A stretch of DNA of 22,082 nucleotides from JAHJEM01 sp043805315 (lineage in GTDB: Archaea; Nanobdellota; Nanobdellia; Woesearchaeales; JAHJEM01): the NCBI GenBank assembly GCA_043805315.1, contig JAZDID010000125.1:1-22082 (forward strand), written 5' to 3'. The notes below the pieces were generated by a model that saw nothing but the letters and a program-made list of their open reading frames with translations, was not told the DNA's origin and ran no database searches. Positions within the stretch are counted from its first letter, which is position 1; each line of letters opens with the position of its first letter. Shown piece after piece: positions 13,349 through 21,300 of the stretch. The position numbers were made by a program, and so were the translations under genes.

Positions 13349-14421
13349 GACATGTCACACTCCCGGCAATCCTGGTAAGTTCTGCTCTCCTCTTCTCTGG
13401 CTGTGCAGGCGGGCCTGCAGCACAGCATCCGGATGCCGGCGTCAGCGCCACTTTTGACATGCGGACAGCGTACACACCGATCGAATGGCAGTTCGGAGAT
13501 GATAATAAGTACGGCGGCTACACCGGCAGCAGAATTCAGCACTTGGAAGATTTGGTCTACACTGACAGGGATCCCCGGAGCATCCAGCTGACTGAGTGGG
13601 AGCTTCCTATCCTCGCCAAGCTCGTCCCTATCAAGCGGCTCATCGAGACCTATGCCAACAGGTTCGGCATCGACTCGGTCTGGGCGACCATGTTCTTCAC
13701 CTACGAATCCCAGCTCATCCCCGCAGACCATAATACATTCTCTGATGACTACGGGCTCGGCCAGATCAAGAAGGAGAGTGAGAAGCTCGCCCTGCGCCTG
13801 GGGAGGAATACGACGAGTACCTACTTCACCCCTGACCTTAACCCTGAGAAGAGCATTTTTGACCCGCAGAAGAACATCATCATGGCCCTCCTCCTCCACC
13901 GGTACAACATCGAACAGTACGGATTGAAGAACTCTGATCAAGCCTATGCTGTCTACGTGCGAGGGATGGCTGGCCTCAATAGTGATGGCAGCTTGAACGA
14001 CTTGACCAGAGACATCCTTGCAGGATTCCGCGCCAGGTACGGTGACTACGCCAACATCATCCCTCTCTTCAGGCTTGCGCCGGCGGCTGTGGATTCTCTG
14101 GCTGATCTTGACACGAAGATGCTCCTGCAGACCTACCACGCCGGCGGACCGCCCGAGAAGATGTATGCTGAAGAGCTGGAATATTTCTTAGGAGCCTTGG
14201 AGCGCAAGCTCGACGGCAGCGCACGCTCGGTCCTCACCTACGAGATCTGCGGCTCGTTCGCCATGACCCTTGATGATTCGTACTGCAGGAATGAGCTGCC
14301 CGCGTACCAGCGGCTCGCCAGGATTGAGAAACAACTCAATAAACTCGTGCAGCATCCTGATCTCAAGGAACGCGTCAAAGGAACTTCGAATCTTCTCAGA
14401 AGCAAACCAGTGAACAACTGA
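13345..14421 (+). CDS. Lipoprotein with lytic-transglycosylase (SLT-like) domain
   Basis: The N-terminus is a lipoprotein signal, with LLFSGC placing the lipidated cysteine at residue 20. From about residue 90 comes a lysozyme-like domain: a helical lead (PIKRLIETYANRFGID), then FFTYESQL with the likely catalytic Glu121, then DDYGLGQIKKES at 135-146, the SLT signature. The remaining 200 residues are helical and unassigned. In bacteria such enzymes cleave peptidoglycan. Archaea lack murein, so either the substrate is another beta-1,4 glycan or the enzyme acts on bacterial walls, or the gene was recently acquired. It is coupled to the PIG-L gene by ATGA overlap. The SLT call rests on motif spacing. 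Confidence 0.68.
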   Translation: MRHVTLPAILVSSALLFSGCAGGPAAQHPDAGVSATFDMRTAYTPIEWQFGDDNKYGGYTGSRIQHLEDLVYTDRDPRSIQLTEWELPILAKLVPIKRLIETYANRFGIDSVWATMFFTYESQLIPADHNTFSDDYGLGQIKKESEKLALRLGRNTTSTYFTPDLNPEKSIFDPQKNIIMALLLHRYNIEQYGLKNSDQAYAVYVRGMAGLNSDGSLNDLTRDILAGFRARYGDYANIIPLFRLAPAAVDSLADLDTKMLLQTYHAGGPPEKMYAEELEYFLGALERKLDGSARSVLTYEICGSFAMTLDDSYCRNELPAYQRLARIEKQLNKLVQHPDLKERVKGTSNLLRSKPVNN

Positions 14422-14474
14422 GTCTCATCGGCGCCGATGCTCACATTGTTCTTATGATCTCCCGTCAATCGAAA

Positions 14475-14531
14475 ACCGACCACCCCCAGTCAGAGACTGG
14501 GGGCATGCTCGCCCTTCGGGCTCGGGTCGGT
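14475..14531. repeat. Three-way-junction-like structure
   Basis: An outer stem ACCGACC (14475-14481) with GGTCGGT (14525-14531) encloses two hairpins. The first is CCCCCAGTC (14483-14491), loop AGA, GACTGGGGG (14495-14503), a nine-pair stem. The second is GCCC (14511-14514), loop TTC, GGGC (14518-14521). The pairing is exact on both strands. Confidence 0.75.
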
Positions 14532-14532
14532 A

Positions 14533-14578
14533 ATCAGCAAACCGCGGGTTTGCTGGTATTTCAACAATGTGTTGAAAT
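14533..14578. repeat. Double-hairpin module, copy 1
   Basis: The first hairpin is CAGCAAACC (14535-14543), loop GCG, GGTTTGCTG (14547-14555). The second is ATTTCAACA (14558-14566), loop ATG, TGTTGAAAT (14570-14578). Both have nine perfect pairs and are separated by two bases. A homologous module lies exactly 100 nt downstream. Confidence 0.8.
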
Positions 14579-14589
14579 TTTCTCGGACT

Positions 14590-14702
14590 ATTCATTTTCC
14601 ACTCGATGATTTCGTCGAGCGAATAACCACCAATCAACAAACCAATAGTTTGTTGGTGTTTCAATATTAATTGAAACATTCAAATAATGGTGGAAAACGA
14701 AT
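14590..14702. repeat. Long stem enclosing a hairpin and module copy 2
   Basis: ATTCATTTTCCAC (14590-14602) pairs with GTGGAAAACGAAT (14690-14702) in 12 of 13 positions, with one A-C mismatch. Inside lie the CTCGATG/CGTCGAG hairpin and the second double-hairpin module. The right arm ends four bases before the aminotransferase stop codon. Confidence 0.65.
14633..14677. repeat. Double-hairpin module, copy 2
   Basis: CAACAAAC (14635-14642), loop CAATA, GTTTGTTG (14648-14655) is followed by GTTTCAAT (14658-14665), loop ATTA, ATTGAAAC (14670-14677). Relative to copy 1, three stem pairs change together: G-C to A-T, A-T to G-C and C-G to T-A. Only the loop-closing pair of the first hairpin is lost. 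Confidence 0.8.
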
Positions 14703-14705
14703 ATT

Positions 14706-15752
14706 TTATAATTCTTGTAGCACGCGCACAATGTGTTCGACCTCCTCGTCCTTGAGCGCAGGATAGAGGGGAATGGAAACACTTCTGCTGTACATCCGCT
14801 CAGTGTTCGGAAATTCATCTGCAGGGAGGTGAAAATACTGATGGAGGGGCTTGAACACAGGCCTCCTGCAATCAATCCCCTGTGACAACATCTCTTTGAT
14901 GAACGAGTCAGGATCATCCACCAGCATCACGTACCTGAAGAAGACGCTCTCGCTTGGCCTATAGGGAAGTTCCACTCTCCCTTTCGCTGCATAATGGTAT
15001 TGACTCGCAATCTTTCTTCTTCTCCCGATAAAATCATCCAGCCGTGCGAGCTGGCTCCTTCCCAGCGCAGCCTGCATATCAGTCATCCTGAAATTATAGC
15101 TCTTCCTGTAGCTCTTGCGGTTGTCATAGACCATCATGTCACGGATGTCTTCCAGGGTTCTTGCAGAGCGCGAGAGCACCATCCCTCCCTGGCCTGTGGC
15201 CAGCATCTTTGTTGCATAGAATGAAAAGATAGAAGTGTCCGAATAGCTGCCGAGTTTTTTCCCGAACCTGGTCGCACCGACAGAGAGTGCGCAATCCTCA
15301 ATCACCGGGACACCGAGCGCGACAATCTCATCAATAGTCTCAACAGGATCCCCGAGCATGTGGGGAACAATGATCGCCCTCGTTCTCCTGTTCAGTTTCT
15401 TTTCGATATCCTCCAACGAGATGTTGAACCCTCTCTCAGCAATATCAACCATTACTGGATGAAGACCTGCACAGATAACAGCATTCAACACTGCGATGCA
15501 GACATAGCTCGGGATGATGGCCTCGCTGCCATGGTTGAATGGAATTGATGACAACGCAAGATGCAAGGCGTTCGTCCCTGAATTTGTGGCAATGCCTCCC
15601 TTCTGGCCGATATAGGCCGACAACTCCTTCTCGAACAGGCCTACCTGGGAAGAGTCTGCAAGCCTGCCTGAGGCCACCACTTCGGCAACCTTGGAGATGT
15701 CTTCGTCGCTGATGCACGGCCTTGAATGGCTGATGATCTTTCCTTTTTCCAT
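14706..15752 (-). CDS. DegT/DnrJ/EryC1/StrS-family sugar aminotransferase
   Basis: The 348-residue PLP enzyme has the family landmarks: NSGTNALHLAL (57-67, cofactor phosphate), VIEDCALSVGA with Asp153 pairing the pyridine nitrogen, and FYATKMLATGQGGM with Lys182 as the Schiff-base lysine. Such enzymes transaminate nucleotide-linked 3- or 4-keto sugars to amino sugars. It is third in the leftward operon, six bases after the GT2-GNAT gene, with GAGGAG upstream of ATG 15752. Next to an acetyltransferase domain, it suggests a WecE/WecD-like route to an N-acetylamino sugar. The sugar and carbon position cannot be assigned. No dehydratase or epimerase for the keto-sugar lies in this window. Confidence 0.92.
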   Translation of the reverse strand: MEKGKIISHSRPCISDEDISKVAEVVASGRLADSSQVGLFEKELSAYIGQKGGIATNSGTNALHLALSSIPFNHGSEAIIPSYVCIAVLNAVICAGLHPVMVDIAERGFNISLEDIEKKLNRRTRAIIVPHMLGDPVETIDEIVALGVPVIEDCALSVGATRFGKKLGSYSDTSIFSFYATKMLATGQGGMVLSRSARTLEDIRDMMVYDNRKSYRKSYNFRMTDMQAALGRSQLARLDDFIGRRRKIASQYHYAAKGRVELPYRPSESVFFRYVMLVDDPDSFIKEMLSQGIDCRRPVFKPLHQYFHLPADEFPNTERMYSRSVSIPLYPALKDEEVEHIVRVLQEL

Positions 15753-15758
15753 GCTATT

Positions 15759-17369
15759 TCACTCCTCTTTCACTCCATAGACGCACTCATACCTGTTCAC
15801 TCCATCCGGGCAGGCAACGACACCCTCATAGAGGACGCCCATCTTGCGATAGAGCCTGTTCGCCTGCTCGTTGTCCACTTTCACCTTGAAGCGTATTTTC
15901 TTAAATCCTCGATTTCCGCATGTGCGGATCATGTCCTCAAAGAGCCTCTTTCCGATTCCTGTACCTCTGAAGCGGGCATCGACCAGGATCTTATGGAGAT
16001 AGGCTTCTTCCTCATTCTTCTTCGAGACGATGGCATAGCCGGCAACCGCGCCGTCGACCCTGACATAGCTGCTCAGCTTCCATTTCTCAGGAAGCTCAAA
16101 GAGGTAGTTTTGATCTGTCCATGGCGTCTCCCCCAAGTCAACCCAATTGTGCTCGAGGTCATCAAATTCTTCCATGTGGCTCCGCATGAACCTCTTGCTC
16201 AGCCGCCTGGGTAGGATGGGGATCTGGCTTGTGCTCGCCCAGGCATTGCGCCAGGCTTCCTCGCGGCCAAGGATCTTCTGGGCGAGGGTCTTCATGCCAG
16301 TATAGACTCCTGCAACGCTGCCGAAATACTTGAATGCATAGATGTGCGGCAAGTGCGCCACGGCATAACAAAAGCCGCGTGGGTGGAGGAAAAGGAAAGG
16401 GAGAGAGAGGATGAAATCTGCAGTAAGGACTCCTTTGGCGAAGTCTGGGGCGACGAATGCCGCGAGGGGAAGCGTGCTCATCACGATGGAGTACGGGATG
16501 GTCTCAATGACGCTAGGAACGATAGTGGCATAGAAGAGGCTTGGGGATTGTGCCAGGTCCTTGCCGTGGACAAAGAGGTTCTGGTACGTCCCAGAGAACC
16601 AGCGGTCATATCGCCGCCAATATCCTCCAAAAGAGTTCGGATTGTTTCCCAGGGCAATGGCTTTATCTGCATAGGCGACCTTGAACCCTTGCTCCTGGAG
16701 TAGCCAGGTGTAGTCAGTGTCTTCGGTGAGGGTGCGCTCTGGGATGGGCAGGCTCTCCAGCATATCCCGCCGGTACAGGCTGAGCGCGCCGCAGATGACA
16801 AATATGCCGTGACGGATGTTTTGTGCCTTCTTCCTGAAGCGGAAGATTGCATTTATCCAAGACTCCCCTTCATAGAGGACTCCTGGCAGGAAGGATTTGG
16901 GCTTGCGGGTGTGGCCGTAGCCAGTGACTACTGCAGCATCACTCGCTCCTTTGACCAATTGCTCGAGGCAGTCCTCTTCCAATGTGACGTCACCGTCAAC
17001 GACCAGGACAAGGTCACCAAGTTCCTTGCCAGCGTCTGTGACGATGGCATTGATGTTCCCTGCCTTGCCAAGCTTGCTATCCCTGCGGACATGAACGACC
17101 TTGTCGTGCCTCTTGGCGATTTCCCTGCACACGGCAGGTGTGTTATCTGTGGAGAGGTCGTCGAGGATGTAGATGCTCTTGACCGGGTAGGTCTGCTGGA
17201 GAATCCTGTCGATAGTGTTGAGGAGCTTATACTCCTCGTTATAGGCAGGGACAAGGACGCTTACTGCATGCTCGAAGTCTGTCTCTGGGACAGGGATTGT
17301 ACCATGGCGTAGGCGGTTATAGAGGAGAGTCAGGGCGTCAATGCTCATGCTGAGAGGTGGAAGGAACAT
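15759..17369 (-). CDS. Membrane GT2 glycosyltransferase fused to a GNAT N-acetyltransferase
   Basis: Residues 33-260 are a GT-A fold: VSVLVPAYNEE, VVDGDV (Asp125/Asp127), GALSLYRRDML, and TEDTDY (Glu216-Asp217). RRYDRW at 252-257 sits where processive enzymes such as PgaC or cellulose synthase have QxxRW, but with Arg replacing Gln. Residues ~278-345 hold hydrophobic membrane segments. Residues ~410-536 are a GNAT domain with acetyl-CoA loop RFRGTGIGKRLFED and NEQANRLYRKMG. ATG 17369 is fixed by AAGGAGG five bases upstream, although the frame is open to 17528. It is second in an operon with WbqC and DegT genes. I infer assembly of an acetamido-sugar surface glycan, with the GNAT domain acetylating the aminotransferase product. 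The fusion is unusual. Confidence 0.85.
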   Translation of the reverse strand: MFLPPLSMSIDALTLLYNRLRHGTIPVPETDFEHAVSVLVPAYNEEYKLLNTIDRILQQTYPVKSIYILDDLSTDNTPAVCREIAKRHDKVVHVRRDSKLGKAGNINAIVTDAGKELGDLVLVVDGDVTLEEDCLEQLVKGASDAAVVTGYGHTRKPKSFLPGVLYEGESWINAIFRFRKKAQNIRHGIFVICGALSLYRRDMLESLPIPERTLTEDTDYTWLLQEQGFKVAYADKAIALGNNPNSFGGYWRRYDRWFSGTYQNLFVHGKDLAQSPSLFYATIVPSVIETIPYSIVMSTLPLAAFVAPDFAKGVLTADFILSLPFLFLHPRGFCYAVAHLPHIYAFKYFGSVAGVYTGMKTLAQKILGREEAWRNAWASTSQIPILPRRLSKRFMRSHMEEFDDLEHNWVDLGETPWTDQNYLFELPEKWKLSSYVRVDGAVAGYAIVSKKNEEEAYLHKILVDARFRGTGIGKRLFEDMIRTCGNRGFKKIRFKVKVDNEQANRLYRKMGVLYEGVVACPDGVNRYECVYGVKEE

Positions 17370-17370
17370 C

Positions 17371-18120
17371 TCATCCTCCTTCTTGTCGGACCGCGTTGAT
17401 CCCCTCGCTGAATGCAAGGATTCCAGGTCCGGCATTGAATAATGCGTCGATGGATGCCAAGTTAGGGACGAATCCGAGGTAGCATTGTGCATAGGTCGGA
17501 TGGTGGAACTCTTGGAAGGCGACCTCAATGCCTGCCTGCGTGAACGGGATCAGGTTGAGGTAATTGCGCCCGCCTCCTCCTGAGAGATAGACCGCTGCCT
17601 TGGTTGCTTGGGAGATTCGCGCGAGATCTGTCGATGCGTCCCCTGATTTCTCGTAGCCAGAAAGCGCACTTGCCCTGACGACCTCTGTGGAGAGACCAAA
17701 CGCGTCACGCAGGAAGGCAATGATCCGCATATTCAGGTCGATGAGGAGCTCATCGCCTGAGGAAAGGATCTCCTCGAGCCGCGGGAAGTGATCTGCGAAA
17801 TAGGGCGCAGTCTCATAGCTGCTCCGTATCTGCCTGAGCATGTGAATATTCCAAGGGATGTTCTTCACCCTGCTTCCTGTCTTGATGCAAATCTCTCCGA
17901 GGTAGGCATCCCTCTTCTCGACAGGGATTGTAAGCCATTTCCACTGGGGGTTGCCATCGCAGTCAACCCCCGCTATCCTGATCCTGTTCCGGTGGTGATA
18001 GTCCCGTTCCACAAAGAGCACTTCGTCCCTGATGACGAAGATGTCTGAATCCCGCATCTTGGCGAAAAATCCCAAGTACGGGAGAAAATTCGGCTGGTGC
18101 GCCCCCATCACTCTTGTCAA
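17371..18120 (-). CDS. WbqC-family protein
   Basis: The opening MGAHQPNFLPYLGFFAKM, followed by DVLFVERDYHHRNRI-like strands and the central region TIPVEKRDAYLGEI, matches the WbqC family. Its members lie in bacterial and archaeal O-antigen and surface-glycan clusters, and their biochemical role is not firmly established. The late segment VYLSGGGGRNYLN is also typical. Starts are ambiguous: TTG 18120 (GGGGGTGG four bases upstream), GTG 18111 or ATG 18108. It is the first gene of the operon and its stop lies just before the GT2-GNAT start. Residues 1-249 if the TTG is used; family members are usually 220-250 long. Association with amino-sugar glycan synthesis is by context. Confidence 0.85.
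   Translation of the reverse strand: MTRVMGAHQPNFLPYLGFFAKMRDSDIFVIRDEVLFVERDYHHRNRIRIAGVDCDGNPQWKWLTIPVEKRDAYLGEICIKTGSRVKNIPWNIHMLRQIRSSYETAPYFADHFPRLEEILSSGDELLIDLNMRIIAFLRDAFGLSTEVVRASALSGYEKSGDASTDLARISQATKAAVYLSGGGGRNYLNLIPFTQAGIEVAFQEFHHPTYAQCYLGFVPNLASIDALFNAGPGILAFSEGINAVRQEGG
17375..17381 (-). promoter_or_regulatory. Shine-Dalgarno site deciding the GT2-GNAT start
   Basis: The minus strand reads AAGGAGG inside the last codons of the WbqC gene, five bases before ATG 17369. This picks 17369 over starts further upstream that would overlap WbqC by about 150 bases. Confidence 0.65.
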
Positions 18121-18156
18121 TCAACCACCCCCACCAGGGAAGGGAATCCCTCCACC

Positions 18157-18166
18157 TTTAAAAACA
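18157..18166 (-). promoter_or_regulatory. TATA-like promoter of the WbqC-GT2-DegT operon
   Basis: On the minus strand this reads TTTTTAAAGG, about 40 nt before the TTG/ATG start region of the WbqC gene. GGGGGTGG follows in the leader. Confidence 0.45.
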
Positions 18167-18227
18167 TTATTATTTGTTTTTCTCCGGTGGTGTATTGATG
18201 TATTCACTCTGGAAATAATAATTAGAT

Positions 18228-18301
18228 AAATATATAAATGAAAAGGAATTCTTTACGTATGCTTTCGTTAAAAAAACGACAGCTACAACATTCGGGGGTG
18301 G
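18228..18301 (+). promoter_or_regulatory. TATA-like box and ribosome site of the large surface-protein gene
   Basis: AAATATATAAATG (18228-18240) is a strong TATA candidate. The predicted leader of about 50 nt contains a weak TCGTT/AACGA hairpin and ends with GGGGGTGG (18294-18301), seven bases before ATG 18309. Confidence 0.55.
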
Positions 18302-18308
18302 AAGTATC

Positions 18309-21300
18309 ATGTTCAAGTCAAAGTCTATTGTTCAGTTGTTGTTTCTTGCAATGCTCATTCCATTATTTCCATTAATGGTTTCGGCGGCAGATATCTGCCA
18401 GTATGCGACGTCCGCTGTCGCGACGAGCGAGAATCCACCTTCAATTGCGGCGAATGCAGTCGGAGCGCCTGACGCACCCTACATGGGCCAGTGCTCTATC
18501 CCGAGCAGCGCATATACCATTTGGTCCCCTGCGACGTGGAACGGAATGTTTAATCTGACCCTCCACTATGCAATTCCTATATGGACGACGAACCTCACGG
18601 TGTTCGGCGACTGGGACATCTGCTGGAATGCAGTCTGGCTCAAGAACAACGTAACACATGAAGAGATCCAGGTGTTCAATGGTATCAACACGTCCTGCAT
18701 CATGGACAGGACATTGCCGAGAGGATTTTTCGCAGACACCATCACCTTGCAGACATGCGGGTGGTCCTGGTCCACGACTGACGCAGTCCAGCTCTGCGGC
18801 ACCGACATCCCCCCACCCATCTGCGGAAACGGCATTGTGGAAGAGGGAGAAGCATGCGACGACCACAACACAGATTCAGGCGACGGATGCACCTCAGCCT
18901 GCGAGGTCGAGTACTGCGGCGACGGCATCGTGAGCGGGCTCGAAGAATGCGACGACAAGAATGCAATCAACGGCGACGGGTGCACTGATTGCAGAGTCGA
19001 CCAAGGAATCATCGACGTGTGCGCGTATGCAACCTTCGCAGAGGCGACAGACGAGCAGCCAGGGTTCGAGGCTATCTTCGCGACAGGCACACCGGATTCA
19101 GACCAGGTGTGCTCGACTCCGCCTGTCACCAACAAGTCCTGGAGCCAATCGAACTGGGACTCGCATTCCAACATCACCCTCATGTTTCCCTATCCTGTCT
19201 ACCCCGGCAACCTGACTGTCCTCGGGGACTATGACCTCTGCATCAATGCCGTCTGGATAAAGAGAGATAATAGCGCATGGTATCTTGTCTCTGAAGGCTC
19301 TGCCGCAGGAGAACAGGAGAATTGCACAGTGACGTACAACCTTAGCTCTGTGGAAGCCAAGACCTCCATGATCAGGCTCGAGACCTGTCCATGGGCATGG
19401 TCATCTATCGACGCTGCCAGTTTCTGCGGCAAGCGCGTGTCATCCCCGAAGATTACCCTCGTCTCGCCGCTCCAGGATGAGATCATTGACGCGTCCAACA
19501 CGACCGTGATGCTCAATATCACGACAGACATCCCTTCTGTTTGCGAAATCAGCTATATCAAGGAATTCTCCTTCGGTACGGGTTTCCCTCTTACGACTTC
19601 TGACGGATTATCCCACACCTACGCGTATGTGAAACCAGAAAGCCTTGACAAAGTCGAGGTGTATTACAAGTGCAGAAACAATCAAGATGACATAACCCCA
19701 TTCGGCATCGCTCACCGGTTCAGCTTCAAGAATGTCACGCAACCCATGCTCGAGGTCTGCGACTGGTATGGCTGTGCCGCAGGATCAGCATCGATATCCA
19801 TGGACGACCAGTTTTATGCCCCAGACGGGTTTGAGAATACCATCGCCATCTGCAGAGAAGCACTTGAATCGAGAGGCTTGAAGGGAACGTACTTCCTTAC
19901 CGGCACTAACGGGTTCAACCAATCAGAATGGAATCTCACACAAGACCTGTATGACACTGGTCATGAGATTGCGGCCCATTCGCAGAGGCACAACTGCAGC
20001 TGGGCCATGAATGAGGCTGAATTCAGGAGCGAGGTTGAGGGCAATATCAATGACATCATCGGCCACATCACCATGCCACGGGACAAGCTCATCTCTTATG
20101 CGTGGCCCTGCGGCTCAAGCCCTGGCCAATACCAGCAATGGATCGCTGACTATTTCCTCATCTCGCGCGGCTACCATTTCAACCAAATCGAATCGAAGAG
20201 TCCTGTGAATTATTACAATCTCAAGAGCATCAACTCCATCGGCTACGGGGTCAACCCACCCGACCTATTCCTTCTCGCAGATACTGCCGAGAACCAGAAT
20301 AGCTGGGCGAACTACGTGTACCATGACAGCTGCAAGAACAATGAACCCCTCTTTGACTACCTCTTGACCAAGGACATTTGGATCGACACCATCGGCGACG
20401 TCTCCAAGTACACCAAGGAGCGAAATGCCGTGGAGATGAAGAACCTCCAAAATATTTCGGGCGGCACTTCGTTCGGTGTCTCGTTCGACTTGGTGAATCC
20501 GTTGAATACCTCCACATTCGACCATCAAATATCGTTCCGGATTTATCTTGGTGATGCATTCTCCCCGATAATCAAGGCCGATGACATCGAGGTTCCCTCT
20601 GAGAATCTTACTCTTGCAGGCCAGCGATATGTGACTTTCAGCATTGTTCCTTCTTCGATGACAAGTATCGAGATCATCGGAATTCGTGTCAATGTTCCCT
20701 ATTGCGGGAACGGGAAGAAGGACCAGCCGAGCGAGGAATGCGACGACGGCAACACGATGAGCGGCGACGGGTGCAGCAATGAATGCAAAGACGAGAGCAC
20801 GGTGGAGAGGTATATTATGCTCTACGTCGGCAACATCGACGGGAGCGCAGCGCCGACATGGTATTATTTCTATGACTTCCTTACCGCATATTTCGAGCAG
20901 AACAACGTGCCGGTCGGCTTCAGTTTCATCCCTGCAACGATCAACGACAACGACACGTACTTTTCCTCCATCTTCAGGAGGATGTACCTCGCGCAGAACA
21001 TCAAGCTTGACCAGAAAGGGTATAACATGAATGCGACAGAAGAGCACATGGACCAGCTTTCTCTTGATGAACAGCGCGCGATCATCAAGACAGGAAGATA
21101 CACGTTCATCGATAAGATGAGGCGGATACTCAATGACTCAAATGTGTCCTTTCCTGTCACCTATGTTGCGCCGTTTTCCAGATTCACGACAACAACCAGG
21201 CAAGCTGTCCAGGAACTCGGGTTCAAGACGAATTTCGGCTTGTATTACAATCCAGACCTCGGGCCTGTCGGAAGCACTCCCACATTAGATTCCATTCAAT

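Larger units (their letters stand above)
14422..14705. other. Convergent intergenic region made almost entirely of hairpins (candidate structured RNA or palindromic mobile-element relic)
   Basis: Between the stops of two converging genes the DNA contains, in order: a perfect palindrome CATCGGC/GCCGATG (14426-14439); a branched structure at 14475-14531; a double hairpin at 14535-14578; a hairpin at 14602-14619 (CTCGATG/CGTCGAG with one wobble); and a second double hairpin at 14635-14677. The last two sit inside a long stem at 14590-14602/14690-14702. Such density far exceeds a terminator. IS200/IS605-type elements and their non-autonomous PATE derivatives have palindromic ends, but no transposase or guide could be identified. 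The minus-strand frame at 14452-14679 follows from the repeats and is not called as a gene. Confidence 0.7.

Noticed and set aside
13327..14139. 270-residue minus-strand open frame opposite the lipoprotein gene
   Set aside because: Composition is unlike a folded protein and the opposite strand has a lipobox, an SLT-like motif and ATGA coupling.
14533..14677. CRISPR-like spacing of repeats at 100 nt
   Set aside because: Only two units occur, each is a double hairpin with diverged sequence, and there is no unique-spacer pattern or cas gene.
14452..14679. 75-residue minus-strand frame through the hairpin locus
   Set aside because: It spans several inverted repeats, has no start signal, and pairing explains the sequence better than coding. 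A transposase fragment was considered but no motif was found.
17370..17528. Upstream extension of the GT2-GNAT frame
   Set aside because: The extension is low-complexity and overlaps WbqC; AAGGAGG five bases before ATG 17369 fixes the start.
20265..21047. 260-residue minus-strand open frame inside the large surface-protein gene
   Set aside because: It has no domain or start signal, while the plus frame is continuous with clear repeats and motifs across it.
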